This document shows positions 45,943 to 56,123 of a stretch of DNA of 64,000 nt, piece by piece. Under the pieces are notes generated by a model. It did no database searches and had not been told where the DNA came from. It saw only the letters and a program-made list of their open reading frames with translations. Numbering within the stretch: position 1 is the stretch's first letter; the number at the start of each line of letters is the position of its first letter. A program made the position numbers and the translations under genes. The stretch comes from MFD04716-140 sp963703125 (GTDB lineage Bacteria > Bacteroidota > Bacteroidia > Flavobacteriales > Flavobacteriaceae), in contig OY969790.1 in assembly GCA_963703125.1 (NCBI GenBank), positions 2,418,001-2,482,000 on the forward strand. Reading direction: 5' to 3'.

Positions 45943-47235
45943 ATGAGTATTATTCTTAGTATACATGCAAGACAAATTTTAGATTCTAGAGGTAATCCAA
46001 CGGTAGAAGTTGATGTGATTACCGAGAACGGAATAATGGGAAGAGCGGCAGTCCCTTCAGGAGCCTCTACAGGAGAGCATGAGGCAGTAGAACTGCGCGA
46101 TGGGGGTAAAACTTTTATGGGAAAAGGAGTAACCAAGGCCGTAACCAATGTGAATACCGTAATCGCCGAAGAATTACTTGGGATGTCGGTTTTTGAACAA
46201 AATCTTATCGATCAAATGATGATTGATCTGGACGGGACCCCAAACAAATCAAACCTAGGTGCAAATGCTATTCTAGGTGTTTCATTGGCAGTAGCTAAAG
46301 CTGCTGCGAACGAATTGGGGATATCATTATTTAGGTACGTAGGAGGTGTAAGTGCCAATACATTGCCAGTTCCTATGATGAACATTATCAATGGAGGTTC
46401 ACATTCCGATGCTCCTATTGCATTTCAGGAATTCATGATTATGCCAGTAAAGGCAAAAAACTTCTCGCATGCCATGCAAATGGGAACAGAAATTTTTCAT
46501 AATCTAAAAAAAGTATTGCATGACCGGGGTTTAAGTACAGCCGTAGGCGATGAAGGCGGATTTGCACCCAACTTGGCAGGAGGTACCGAAGATGCTTTGG
46601 ATACCATTGCAAAGGCCGTTGAAAAGGCAGGATATAAATTGGGCGATGATGTAATGATCGCCTTGGATTGTGCTTCCGCGGAGTTTTATGTTGACGGTAA
46701 GTATGATTATACCAAATTTGAAGGGGATAGGGGAGAAGTAAGAACTTCAGAACAGCAGGCCCAATATTTAGCCGATTTAAGTGCCAAATACCCAATTATT
46801 TCAATTGAGGACGGAATGGATGAAAATGATTGGGACGGGTGGAAATCCCTGACCGATAAAATTGGGGATAAAGTACAACTGGTAGGAGACGACCTCTTTG
46901 TTACCAACGTTGAACGCCTTTCAAAAGGAATAAAAAGAGGTATAGCCAATTCAATATTGATAAAAGTTAACCAAATAGGCACATTGACAGAAACAATTGC
47001 GGCGGTGAATATGGCCAAAAATGCCGGTTACACCTCCGTTATGTCACACCGCTCAGGAGAAACAGAGGACAACACAATTGCAGATTTGGCCGTTGCATTG
47101 AACACGGGGCAAATTAAAACGGGATCAGCTTCACGTTCCGATAGAATGGCCAAGTATAACCAACTGCTTCGAATAGAAGAAGAGCTTGGTAGTACAGCGT
47201 ACTATCCACAAACAAATGCCTTTAAAGTAAAGTAG
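45943..47235 (+). CDS. eno: Enolase
   Basis: 430 residues; converts 2-phosphoglycerate to phosphoenolpyruvate. N-terminal ARQILDSRGNPTVEVDVIT, active-site regions AVGDEGGFAPNLAGGTEDAL and ILIKVNQIGTLTETIAAVNM, and SHRSGETEDNTIADLAVAL are all intact. Confidence 0.99.
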   Translation: MSIILSIHARQILDSRGNPTVEVDVITENGIMGRAAVPSGASTGEHEAVELRDGGKTFMGKGVTKAVTNVNTVIAEELLGMSVFEQNLIDQMMIDLDGTPNKSNLGANAILGVSLAVAKAAANELGISLFRYVGGVSANTLPVPMMNIINGGSHSDAPIAFQEFMIMPVKAKNFSHAMQMGTEIFHNLKKVLHDRGLSTAVGDEGGFAPNLAGGTEDALDTIAKAVEKAGYKLGDDVMIALDCASAEFYVDGKYDYTKFEGDRGEVRTSEQQAQYLADLSAKYPIISIEDGMDENDWDGWKSLTDKIGDKVQLVGDDLFVTNVERLSKGIKRGIANSILIKVNQIGTLTETIAAVNMAKNAGYTSVMSHRSGETEDNTIADLAVALNTGQIKTGSASRSDRMAKYNQLLRIEEELGSTAYYPQTNAFKVK

Positions 47236-47262
47236 CATTTTCATAGAATAAGAAGTGTTCGG

Positions 47263-47297
47263 CCTTTCTGCTAAAACTATAGTGGAAAGGTTTTTTT
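47263..47297 (+). terminator. Terminator after eno
   Basis: CCTTTCTGCT (47263-47272) pairs with AGTGGAAAGG (47281-47290) over 10 bp including two G-T pairs, followed by seven Ts. Confidence 0.85.
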
Positions 47298-47361
47298 GTT
47301 CCAAGCGAAGTTTGTTTAACTAATTTGAATATCTTGTAGTTATTACCCAATTACTCAAATA

Positions 47362-48904
47362 ATGAATAATTTTCTTTTTGTAGCGGCAGAGAATGATGCA
47401 ATTCCCAAATGCAAGGCAGGTGGAATGGGTGATGTGGTGCGGGATGTTCCAAGACAAATATCCGACAAAGGTGATAAGGGCCCATGTGGTAGTCCCCTCC
47501 TATTCAAGATTGCATCAAAATGGTATTTTTAAGACCAATCTGAAAATTAAGCTCAAAGGAACCGACTACATTGCAGAACTTTATGAGGTGTCCCCCAAAA
47601 AAGAATTTAAGAATGTTTACCATTATGTGATCCATCACCCTGAGATTGAGGCGGGACAAATAGGACATATTTATCATGATGACCCGGAAGAGCCTTTTTA
47701 CACAGACAACATAAAATTTACCATTTTTTGTACCGCAGTTGCCGAGGCCATAAAAAAAGGTGCTTTTGGAGAATTGGATATTGTGCACCTTCATGATTGG
47801 CATACGAGCTTGTTACTGTTCTTAAAGACATTCCATTCGGAATACAAATCCCTTAATAAAATGCGTTTTGTGTATACAATACATAACCTTGCAATTCAAG
47901 GGATTAGGCCATTTTCGGGAAACTATTCGTCAATTACCAATTGGTTTCCGGGGGTATCATTCGATGTTAAAAAAGTAATGGACCACAGATACCAAGACTG
48001 TATCAATTTGATGGCTGTGGGTATACGTTTGGCAGATGCGGTTCATACGGTTTCGCCTTCCTATAAAGATGATGTATTGAAACCAAGCAGACCTCCAGAG
48101 TTCATTGGAGGTGAGAGTTTGGAGAAAGATTTACAAGATGCGGAAAATGAAGGTCGATTATTCGGTATTTTAAACGGGAGCAACTATAATAACATCAGGG
48201 TCGCCGAGAAGGGGTTAATCTATAGGAATACGGTAAAGGCCCTATTTAGATGGTTACAGGAAGAATCCAAGAAGTACAAAGCCGATTTTCTTGCCCACAC
48301 AGGTGAAAAAGTAATGGATTACGTAACCGAGCGACCCAAATTCATTGTTTCCAGTGTTGCCAGATTAACAGAGCAAAAGTTCTACTTTTTTAAACGTTCA
48401 CCGGAAGCTTTTATCGAGATTTTAAAAAAATTGGAGAAGGTCAACGGAATTTTTATGCTATTGGGAACCGGAGACCCAGACTATGAAGAGCTCTTTCGAA
48501 ATATGAGTTATAAGTATAAGAATTTCATCTTTACCAATGGGCAGTCAGAAGATCTTATAGACTCAATATATTTAGAAACCGATTTATATTTTATGCCAAG
48601 CCTATTTGAGCCATGCGGTATAAGTCAAATGTTGGCAATGCGCAATGGTAATCCTTGTTTAGTGCATAATACCGGAGGTTTGAAGGATACGGTCAGTCAC
48701 ATGAAGACCGGTTTTAGCTTTGATGGTAAAACGTATGACGAGAAGATAAAAAACATGATTAAAGTTTTTGATGAATGTCTTAAGATTTTTATGAATGATA
48801 AGGAAACTTGGAAAACCATTCAAGACAATGCCAAAAAGATGCGTTTTACATGGGAAAAATCAGTTGATGAATATTATAAAAATCTCTATTCAATAAATTC
48901 CTAG
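47362..48904 (+). pseudogene. glgA: Glycogen/starch synthase (GT5), frameshifted
   Basis: The natural start is the ATG at 47362: MNNFLFVAAENDAIPKCKAG followed by GMGDVVRDVPRQISDKGDK, with the ADP-glucose-binding KAGGMGDV motif. In that frame a stop comes at 47530-47532, after 56 codons. The rest of the enzyme is in another frame from about 47480 (AHVVVPSYSRLHQNG onward) to 48904. Removing one G from the GGG at 47478-47480 joins them as DKAHVVVPSYS. The downstream part is otherwise intact: HLHDWHTSLLL, SVARLTEQKFYFF, and LFEPCGISQMLAMRNGNPCL with the nucleotide-sugar site. The gene would make about 513 residues. It is either a recent null mutation or a base-call error. Confidence 0.85.
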
Positions 48905-49046
48905 TTATTAGAGTTCCTTTGGTGATAATTAAAGTTCTTTAACAATATAAAGTCTTGTTAAGAATGTTAGAAATAAAATGGTCTAATTGTTAACGTCCTG
49001 TGTTTTTCCTAAATTTACGGAGATTGATTAATAAGAAAAAAGGTAT

Positions 49047-50330
49047 ATGTCAGATAATGCAACTTTAGAGTACAACGGTCAGAAATATATATTTCCCGTT
49101 ATAAAAGGAACTGAGAATGAACTAGCGATCGATATTAATACATTGCGCGCCGTAAGCGGAATAATTACACTGGATCCAGGTTATAAGAATACAGGTTCCT
49201 GTGAAAGTGCCATAACCTTTTTAGATGGCGAAAAGGGTATCTTACGATACCGGGGATATGCCATTGAAGAATTGGCGGAAAAGGCAGATTTCCTGGAAGT
49301 GGCTTATTTGCTGATATTTGGTGAATTGCCCAATAAAGCGGAATTGGGCAAGTTTCATGATGATATTAAGGCCGAATCGACCGTAGACGAAGAAATGAAG
49401 AAAATTTTGGATGGTTTTCCAAAATCCGCCCATCCTATGGGTGTGCTTACTTCATTGACAAGCGCATTGATTGCCTTTAACCCAATTTCGGTAAATGTAA
49501 GTTCCGAAAAGGCAATGTATAATGCCATCGTAAGGATTTTGGCAAAGTTCCCGGTTTTAGTGGCTTGGACCATGCGAAAGAAAATGGGGCTTCCTTTAGA
49601 TTATGGCGATGATAGTTTGGGATATGTGGAGAACATTCATAAAATGATGTTCAAAAAACCAAACAAGGAATATGTAAAGAACAAAATCGTCATAGATGCA
49701 TTGGATAAATTATTGATTTTGCATGCAGATCATGAGCAAAATTGCTCTACCTCTACCGTGCGAATGGTTGGTTCTTCCCATGCTGGTCTTTTTGCATCAC
49801 TTTCCGCAGGTATTGCCGCTTTGTGGGGGCCTCTGCACGGCGGGGCCAACCAAGCGGTGCTAGAAATGCTAGAGGCTATTGAGGCCGATGGGGGCGATAC
49901 AAAAAAATACATGGCAAAGGCCAAGGATAAAAATGATCCTTTTAGGTTAATGGGCTTTGGGCATAGGGTATATAAGAATTTTGATCCAAGGGCCAAGATT
50001 ATAAAGAAGGCTGCAGACGAAGTTTTGGAGGATCTTGGAATTGATGACCCCATATTGGAAATTGCCAAGGGGCTTTCCAAGGAGGCCTTGGAGGATTCAT
50101 ACTTCATTGACCGCAAACTCTACCCCAATGTGGACTTCTACTCAGGGATCATTTATAGGGCCTTGGGAATTCCAACAGATATGTTCACCGTTATGTTCGC
50201 CTTGGGAAGGCTTCCCGGATGGATAGCCCAATGGAGGGAAATGAGACTGCGTAATGAACCTATTGGTAGACCAAGACAAGTCTATATCGGAGAAAATGAA
50301 CGTCCATTTGCTAGTGTAGACCTAAGATAG
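49047..50330 (+). CDS. gltA: Citrate synthase
   Basis: 427 residues, type II hexameric citrate synthase, first step of the TCA cycle. Catalytic His regions are ILHADHEQNCSTSTVRMVGS and MGFGHRVYKNFDPRAKI; the catalytic Asp is in LYPNVDFYSGIIYRALGIP. A TAAATTTA -7-like element lies at 49010-49017. Confidence 0.98.
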   Translation: MSDNATLEYNGQKYIFPVIKGTENELAIDINTLRAVSGIITLDPGYKNTGSCESAITFLDGEKGILRYRGYAIEELAEKADFLEVAYLLIFGELPNKAELGKFHDDIKAESTVDEEMKKILDGFPKSAHPMGVLTSLTSALIAFNPISVNVSSEKAMYNAIVRILAKFPVLVAWTMRKKMGLPLDYGDDSLGYVENIHKMMFKKPNKEYVKNKIVIDALDKLLILHADHEQNCSTSTVRMVGSSHAGLFASLSAGIAALWGPLHGGANQAVLEMLEAIEADGGDTKKYMAKAKDKNDPFRLMGFGHRVYKNFDPRAKIIKKAADEVLEDLGIDDPILEIAKGLSKEALEDSYFIDRKLYPNVDFYSGIIYRALGIPTDMFTVMFALGRLPGWIAQWREMRLRNEPIGRPRQVYIGENERPFASVDLR

Positions 50331-50357
50331 GCGACCTTGGAGTGCAAATTTTTTACT

Positions 50358-50384
50358 GTCCCCTTCTGAATTTCAGAAGGGGAC
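50358..50384 (+). terminator. Strong hairpin after gltA
   Basis: GTCCCCTTCTGA (50358-50369) and TCAGAAGGGGAC (50373-50384) form a perfect 12-bp stem with a 3-base loop. The following T-tract is weak (GGTTTGCTTATT). Confidence 0.75.
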
Positions 50385-50413
50385 GGTTTGCTTATTAGGA
50401 GATTGGTATTCCA

Positions 50414-50421
50414 TATCTTTG
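50414..50421 (+). promoter_or_regulatory. Promoter -7 element of the DDAH-like gene
   Basis: TATCTTTG fits TAnnTTTG and lies 14 bases before the ATG at 50436. The nearest upstream TTTG has a 23-base spacer, a little long. Confidence 0.55.
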
Positions 50422-50435
50422 CACAAAGTTTGAAT

Positions 50436-51347
50436 ATGCTTAATTTGAATATCAATGACGAGATTTCCCAGTTGAAGGTTGTTGTTTTGGGAACCGCCGA
50501 AAGTCCAGGTCCGGTTCCTAAACCTGAAGACGCCTATGACCCTAAATCCTTGGAACATATTTTGGCGGGGACCTATCCTAAAGAAGAGGACATGATTGTT
50601 GAGATGGAAGCCTTTGCCAATGTTTTTAAAAAGTATGGGGTTGAAACTTTAAGGCCGGATGTACTAACAGATTGCAATCAGATATTCTCGCGTGACATTG
50701 CTTTTGTGATTGAGGACAAATTGTTCAAGGCCAATATTTTACCAGAACGTGAGAATGAATTCCAGGCAATTCAGAAAGTGCTAAAACAAATCAGTCCTGA
50801 CAAGATTGTATACCCTCCTGCAGAAGTACATGTTGAGGGAGGCGATGTGATGCCATGGAACGATTATATTTTTGTTGGCACGTACACCGCCGAGAATTAT
50901 TCCCATCATATAACTGCCAGAACCAATAAAAATGCCGTTGCATATCTCGCCAAACAGTTTCCAAATAAGACCGTAAAACCTTTTGAATTGCGAAAATCCA
51001 TGAATGCTAGGGAAAATGCATTGCACTTAGATTGTTGCTTTCAACCATTGGGCAAAGGAAAGGCCATTTTGCATAAAAACGGCTTTTTGGTACAAGAAGA
51101 GTATCAATGGCTAGTAGATTACTTTGGGGCAAAAAATATCTTTGAAATAACGGCAGATGAAATGTATCATATGTTTAGCAATGTGTTCTCCATTTCTCCG
51201 GATATTGTGGTTTCCGAACGTAATTTCACCAGACTAAATACTTGGTTGCGAGCGCATGGTTTTACGGTTGAGGAGATTCCCTATGCAGAAATTTCAAAGC
51301 AAGAAGGGCTTTTACGGTGCAGTACTTTACCTTTGATAAGGGAATAG
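50436..51347 (+). CDS. Dimethylarginine dimethylaminohydrolase-like protein
   Basis: 303 residues of the pentein (guanidino-group-modifying) superfamily. Visible site residues: FSRDIAFVIEDKLFKAN, the EGGDVMPWNDYIFVGT loop, the His in NALHLDCCFQPLG, and the nucleophile Cys295 close to the C terminus (LLRCSTLPLIRE). Family members hydrolyse arginine, methylarginine or agmatine-type substrates. The exact substrate is not evident. I start at 50436 because the -7 promoter element lies just upstream and the earlier reading frame would precede the predicted transcript start. It pairs with ctlX 16 bases downstream. Confidence 0.85.
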   Translation: MLNLNINDEISQLKVVVLGTAESPGPVPKPEDAYDPKSLEHILAGTYPKEEDMIVEMEAFANVFKKYGVETLRPDVLTDCNQIFSRDIAFVIEDKLFKANILPERENEFQAIQKVLKQISPDKIVYPPAEVHVEGGDVMPWNDYIFVGTYTAENYSHHITARTNKNAVAYLAKQFPNKTVKPFELRKSMNARENALHLDCCFQPLGKGKAILHKNGFLVQEEYQWLVDYFGAKNIFEITADEMYHMFSNVFSISPDIVVSERNFTRLNTWLRAHGFTVEEIPYAEISKQEGLLRCSTLPLIRE

Positions 51348-51363
51348 GTCTAAATTAAGACAT

Positions 51364-52293
51364 ATGCAGGTTACCAATACAATTTTAATGATCCGGCCGG
51401 TCAATTTTCGTAAAAACGAGCAGACTGCCGTTAACAATTACTTTCAAGCGGACATTGCTATGGAAGACTCCGTCATAAATTCCAAAGCACAAAAAGAGTT
51501 TGATGCCTTGGTTGCAATTCTAAGAGGCAAAGGTGTTAATGTCATTGTTATTGATGATACCAAAATTCCGGATACACCTGACAGCATTTTCCCCAATAAC
51601 TGGGTCTCTTTTCATTCAGATGGCACAGTTGGGATGTATCCTATGTTTGCCAAAAACAGAAGAAATGAACGGAGGGAAGACATTCTTGATACTTTGGAGG
51701 AACTTGGATTTGTAATAGAAAGTGTAATGGATTATACCGCTGCCGAGGAGGATGGTTTTTATTTGGAGGGGACTGGCAGTATTTTAATGGATCGGGTAAA
51801 TTGTAAAGCATATTGTGCACTATCCGATAGGGCAGATGAAGAATTATTCATTGAGTTCTGTGAAGATTTTGATTATATGCCGGTCGTTTTTACCGCAAAT
51901 CAGACAGTTGATGGCAAAAGATTACCGATTTATCACACCAATGTAATGATGTGTCTTGCCGAGGAATTCTCGGTGATTTGTTTGGATACTATCGATGATA
52001 AAAAAGAGCGTAAAAATGTCATTGACCACCTAAAGGAAAATGGCAAGGAAATCATAGCGATTACCGAGTCCCAGATGCATCATTTTGCGGGCAACATGCT
52101 TCAGGTTTTGGGCGGTTACGAGAAAAGATATTTGGTGATGAGTTCCGCTGCGTATCATAGTCTTACCCCTGGGCAAATCAAAAAAATCGAATCGTATTGT
52201 GAAATTGTCCATAGTTGCCTAGAAACCATTGAAACTTGCGGTGGTGGAAGCGCACGCTGTATGATGGCCGAGGTGTTTTTACCGAAAAATTAA
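51364..52293 (+). CDS. ctlX: Citrulline utilization hydrolase CtlX-like
   Basis: 309 residues, second pentein-fold enzyme in the pair. The start NTILMIRPVNFRKNEQTAVN, PDSIFPNNWVSFHSDGTVGM, YLEGTGSILMDRVNCKAYCA and the C-terminal GGGSARCMMAEVFLPKN with Cys299 match CtlX, which in Francisella converts citrulline to ornithine. That assignment is from family memory. With the DDAH-like gene it could form an arginine-to-ornithine route through citrulline. Confidence 0.85.
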   Translation: MQVTNTILMIRPVNFRKNEQTAVNNYFQADIAMEDSVINSKAQKEFDALVAILRGKGVNVIVIDDTKIPDTPDSIFPNNWVSFHSDGTVGMYPMFAKNRRNERREDILDTLEELGFVIESVMDYTAAEEDGFYLEGTGSILMDRVNCKAYCALSDRADEELFIEFCEDFDYMPVVFTANQTVDGKRLPIYHTNVMMCLAEEFSVICLDTIDDKKERKNVIDHLKENGKEIIAITESQMHHFAGNMLQVLGGYEKRYLVMSSAAYHSLTPGQIKKIESYCEIVHSCLETIETCGGGSARCMMAEVFLPKN

Positions 52294-52320
52294 GTTATTC
52301 GATCGATTCCAGACGAGAAC

Positions 52321-53760
52321 TTAGTTCGAAGGGGTAATTATATCCAACTTTTCATCAGGAATTTTTATATAGGACCTAGACTTTCTTTTTTCCATAGCAA
52401 TCAATTCCGTTTCCCCAAATGTGGCTTTGTCGCCATTAAAGAGAATGCGCCAGATCTTACCTTTTTTGGAATCGGAAATATAAAGGGAACCATCTGGCCC
52501 TTCGGCAAGGCCCATCGGCCTATACTTTGCATCGGCCATTGTTTTAATTATGTCGATACCGGCAAAACCATCTGCGAACACTTCCCATTTATCTGTAGGT
52601 TTTCCGTTCTCAAAAGGAATAAAGGCCACAATATACCCTGCCTGGGGATAAGGAGTTCTATTGGTTGATCCATGGAACGCTATAAATGCGCCATTTTTAT
52701 ATCGCTCCGGAAATTGGTCACCTTTATAGAACAACAAATCGTTTGGGGCCCAATGAGCAGGTAAGCCCATAATGGGATTCTTATAGACAGTGGCTTCCTT
52801 AATTCCGTCGCCCCCATATTCCGGTGCAATTATTCTTTTCTTTTTAAATGGGTCATAGTAGCTATAAGGCCATCCAAAATCATCACCTGCCCTAATTTGC
52901 ATAAATTCTTCGGCTGGTAGAACGGTATTTTGCCATTGACTATAATAGTGTGGGGCATGGTTGTGAAGGTAATCCCTTCCATGTTGAACGGCATACAAAC
53001 TATTGTCGAGATCATTCCATGAAATACCAACAATACTTCGTATTCCTGTGGCGAACATCTGGCCATCTGCCTGGGTTTGACCCAATTTGTTTCCATCAAA
53101 TTTCCAAATACTGCCAAGTACGTTCAAACCTGGACAGGGATAGAAACCTTTGATGACATTACCTTGCGAATTATTGTCTTCACATGCATTGGTTGGGGCA
53201 CTAAAGGTCACATACATACTCCCGTTGTTATCAAAGGCCAAGGATTTTGCATTATGCCACCGTTTAGGGAATGGGTCAACCAACACTATTTCATATTTGC
53301 TGTAAGGCACTAAACTGTTTGCACTTAATTTTTGTCGGTAGATTACTTGTTCAGAACTAAAATAGAGGTATTCATTATGTATGCGCATTTCCGTTCCAAA
53401 ACCACCATCATTTGGATAGTTTCCGAATCTTTCAATTATATCGGCCTTGCCATCACCGTTGGAGTCCCTTAAGGCAGCATTTCCTAAATCCCCTTCATAG
53501 ACACTCAACTTTATATAAATATCCCCATTTTTGTTGATAGCCAAATGTCTGGACGGACCTATGCTATCACTAACCACCAAGGCCCCAAACCCATTGGGTA
53601 AAAAGAGACCGCCATTATCTTCGTCAGGTGTAACTGAAACCATACTATCAACAGAGGTTGGACTGCCTTTCTCAATTACAGTTATAGTTTTGGATTTCTC
53701 ATTTCTGCAGCTTGTAAAAAAACATGAAATGGAAATTATCAGGCAATATATTGGGCGCAC
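52321..53760 (-). CDS. PQQ-type sugar dehydrogenase lipoprotein
   Basis: 479 residues, glucose/sorbosone dehydrogenase beta-propeller family. The lipoprotein signal MRPIYCLIISISCFFTSC (Cys18) starts at a GTG. Propeller features: PNGFGALVVSDSIGPSRHLA, IRSIVGISWNDLDNSLYAVQ, AGDDFGWPYSYYDPFKKKR and GLAEGPDGSLYISDSKKGKI. Members oxidise sugars with PQQ or bind them. Cofactor residues cannot be confirmed by eye. It probably sits in the periplasm or at the outer membrane. Confidence 0.85.
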   Translation of the reverse strand: MRPIYCLIISISCFFTSCRNEKSKTITVIEKGSPTSVDSMVSVTPDEDNGGLFLPNGFGALVVSDSIGPSRHLAINKNGDIYIKLSVYEGDLGNAALRDSNGDGKADIIERFGNYPNDGGFGTEMRIHNEYLYFSSEQVIYRQKLSANSLVPYSKYEIVLVDPFPKRWHNAKSLAFDNNGSMYVTFSAPTNACEDNNSQGNVIKGFYPCPGLNVLGSIWKFDGNKLGQTQADGQMFATGIRSIVGISWNDLDNSLYAVQHGRDYLHNHAPHYYSQWQNTVLPAEEFMQIRAGDDFGWPYSYYDPFKKKRIIAPEYGGDGIKEATVYKNPIMGLPAHWAPNDLLFYKGDQFPERYKNGAFIAFHGSTNRTPYPQAGYIVAFIPFENGKPTDKWEVFADGFAGIDIIKTMADAKYRPMGLAEGPDGSLYISDSKKGKIWRILFNGDKATFGETELIAMEKRKSRSYIKIPDEKLDIITPSN

Positions 53761-53801
53761 TGTTAAACTTTAGGGATTTTTACAAATATCCTTTAATTTT
53801 T

Positions 53802-54227
53802 TTAAAGATCTTCAATTGATGTGGGTGTATTGTCGACCTTATAGTCCAATATTTTTCTGAAGAACTTTTGGATCGCTTTGGTGTCGGATTTTACTTTAAT
53901 ATAATATTGATCGCGGTAAATGGAATACATTGCAAAATTACCCTTATAAATCACCAATTTGTAGTAGGGAATCACCAGTGCAAAGGTTTCCAGTAACGAA
54001 CGAAAACGTACAATAATACCTTTTGGTCGTATTTCAATATTACAGGTATCCGTGTTATTATCCAGGATCAATAAATTACGGATTTCTATGCTGGTTTCTG
54101 TTATAAAAAGTTTTGGAGAGCCAATTCCTCCCATTGCCCAGCGTTCTTTTAGTGTAAACGGGACACCCACCTCCGCATCGACCTTTCGGGTGATTTCCTT
54201 ATTGTTATAAGAAACGTTTACAAGCAT
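53802..54227 (-). CDS. Hypothetical protein, conserved-looking
   Basis: 141 residues, no signal peptide or membrane segment. Beta-rich start (MLVNVSYNNKEITRKVDAEV) and a helical end (DTKAIQKFFRKILDYKVDNT). Composition and codon use resemble its neighbours, so it is probably a real cytoplasmic protein. I do not recognise the family. It is divergent from argS, with about 107 bases between them. Confidence 0.65.
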   Translation of the reverse strand: MLVNVSYNNKEITRKVDAEVGVPFTLKERWAMGGIGSPKLFITETSIEIRNLLILDNNTDTCNIEIRPKGIIVRFRSLLETFALVIPYYKLVIYKGNFAMYSIYRDQYYIKVKSDTKAIQKFFRKILDYKVDNTPTSIEDL

Positions 54228-54281
54228 ACGGTGTATTTTAGATAAAGTTAAGGAAATGCTGCTTGGTCAACCGGTCTGTCA

Positions 54282-54312
54282 TTCGACAAAGGATAAAAAA
54301 TGCTTAATTTTG
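54282..54312 (+). promoter_or_regulatory. Promoter of argS
   Basis: TTCG (54282-54285), a 19-base spacer, then TAATTTTG (54305-54312): one mismatch in the -33 box and a full -7 match. The ATG follows at 54335. Confidence 0.65.
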
Positions 54313-54334
54313 CAGCCTTATACGACAAGAACAC

Positions 54335-56122
54335 ATGAATTTTCAAGAAAATCTGGATACCAAAGTCAAAGAGGCCGTAAAATCTATTTTCCATGTGGAA
54401 TTGCCTGCTGTGGAATTTCAACCGACCCGAAAGGATTTTGAAGGCGATATTACGGTTGTTATTTTCCCGATGCTCCGGTCTGTGAAAGGGAATCCTGAAC
54501 AAATAGGGGAGCAGATAGGCGAATATCTGGTCAAGGAATTGGGCCATATTGAACGTTTCAATGTAGTGAAGGGATTCCTGAATATCGTCATTGGCAACTC
54601 GTACTACCTCGATTTTTTTAATTCTATTAAGGAAGATTTAAAATATGGATTCGTTCCACTAGAGGACAAGAACGCAGTATTGGTGGAATACTCCTCCCCG
54701 AACACAAATAAACCTTTGCATCTGGGTCACATTCGCAACAATCTTTTGGGTTACTCTGTCGCAGAGATTTTAAAAGCTTCTGGAAAAAAGGTGTACAAGA
54801 CCCAAATCATCAACGATCGGGGCATTCATATTTGCAAAAGTATGTTGGCCTGGCAGAAATTCGGAAATGGGGAAACCCCGGAAAGTACTGGATTGAAAGG
54901 AGACAAGTTGGTAGGCGGCTACTATGTGGCTTTCGATAAAGCCTATAAGTCTGAGATTGCAAAAATGGTAGCTGATGGGGTTGAAAAGGAATTGGCCGAA
55001 AAGCAGGCTCCCATTTTGTTGGAAGCGCAAGAAATGCTTCTAAAATGGGAAGCGGGTGATTCCGAAGTGGTTTCTTTATGGAAGAAAATGAACGGTTGGG
55101 TCTATGAAGGTTTTGATATTACCTATAAGAATTTAGGGGTTGATTTTGACAGGCTTTATTATGAAAGCGATACGTATTTGTTGGGCAAGGATGTTGTTCA
55201 AATAGGTCTGGAAAAAGGTATTTTCGAAAAAGACCCGGACGGTTCCGTGTGGATCGATCTTACCGACGAAGGCCTTGATCGTAAAATAGTGCTTCGTTCC
55301 GATGGCACGGCGGTTTACATGACCCAAGATATTGGGACGGCCATTCAACGCGCAAAAGACTATCCGGATATTGGCGGTATGGTCTATACCGTGGGCAACG
55401 AACAGGATTATCATTTTAAAGTTTTGTTCCTGATACTTCAAAAACTGGGTTTTAATTGGTCCAAGAACCTATTCCATCTAAGTTATGGCATGGTAGACCT
55501 GCCAAGTGGAAAAATGAAAAGTAGGGAAGGCACTGTTGTGGATGCTGATGACTTGATGATCGATATGACCCTGACAGCAGAAACAATATCGAAAGAACTC
55601 GGGAAACTGGAGGATTATTTGGAAGATGAAAAGCAACAATTGTATAAAATGATAGGTCTCGGAGCCTTAAAGTACTACATTCTAAAAGTAGATCCAAAAA
55701 AACGCATTCTTTTTAATCCTGAAGAATCGGTAGATTTTCAAGGAAATACAGGACCTTTTATTCAATACACTTATGCCAGGATCCGATCCATTTTACGAAA
55801 AGCCTCCGAATCCATGGAAAGATTGGATGCCAAGGTCGATGTTTCGCTAGAACTCAACCAAAAGGAAAAGGAACTCATAAAACAGATTCAAATGTTTCCA
55901 CAGAGCATTCAATTGGCGGCCGAAAATTATAGCCCGGCATTGATCGCTAATTACACATACGATCTTGTGAAAGAGTTCAATTCATTTTATCAGCAAGTTT
56001 CCATTTTAGGTGAGACCGATTTTGAAAAGAAAAACCTACGTGTTCAGCTTTCAAAGAAAGTTAGCGAGATCATTGAATCTGCTTTCAAGCTTTTAGGAAT
56101 CGAGGTTCCTGAAAGGATGTAA
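54335..56122 (+). CDS. argS: Arginyl-tRNA synthetase
   Basis: 595 residues, class I synthetase. The HIGH-type motif is SPNTNKPLHLGH (121-132). The KMSKS region is replaced by SGKMKSREG. The N-terminal add-on domain is present, and the C-terminal anticodon-binding helices contain FIQYTYARIRSILRKASESM. Full length. Its stop lies 1 base from the stop of the convergent TonB receptor gene. Confidence 0.97.
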   Translation: MNFQENLDTKVKEAVKSIFHVELPAVEFQPTRKDFEGDITVVIFPMLRSVKGNPEQIGEQIGEYLVKELGHIERFNVVKGFLNIVIGNSYYLDFFNSIKEDLKYGFVPLEDKNAVLVEYSSPNTNKPLHLGHIRNNLLGYSVAEILKASGKKVYKTQIINDRGIHICKSMLAWQKFGNGETPESTGLKGDKLVGGYYVAFDKAYKSEIAKMVADGVEKELAEKQAPILLEAQEMLLKWEAGDSEVVSLWKKMNGWVYEGFDITYKNLGVDFDRLYYESDTYLLGKDVVQIGLEKGIFEKDPDGSVWIDLTDEGLDRKIVLRSDGTAVYMTQDIGTAIQRAKDYPDIGGMVYTVGNEQDYHFKVLFLILQKLGFNWSKNLFHLSYGMVDLPSGKMKSREGTVVDADDLMIDMTLTAETISKELGKLEDYLEDEKQQLYKMIGLGALKYYILKVDPKKRILFNPEESVDFQGNTGPFIQYTYARIRSILRKASESMERLDAKVDVSLELNQKEKELIKQIQMFPQSIQLAAENYSPALIANYTYDLVKEFNSFYQQVSILGETDFEKKNLRVQLSKKVSEIIESAFKLLGIEVPERM

Positions 56123-56123
56123 A

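Noticed and set aside
48905..48985. Terminator after glgA
   Set aside because: TCTTTAACAA and TTGTTAAGA near 48936-48965 pair only imperfectly and have no T-run.
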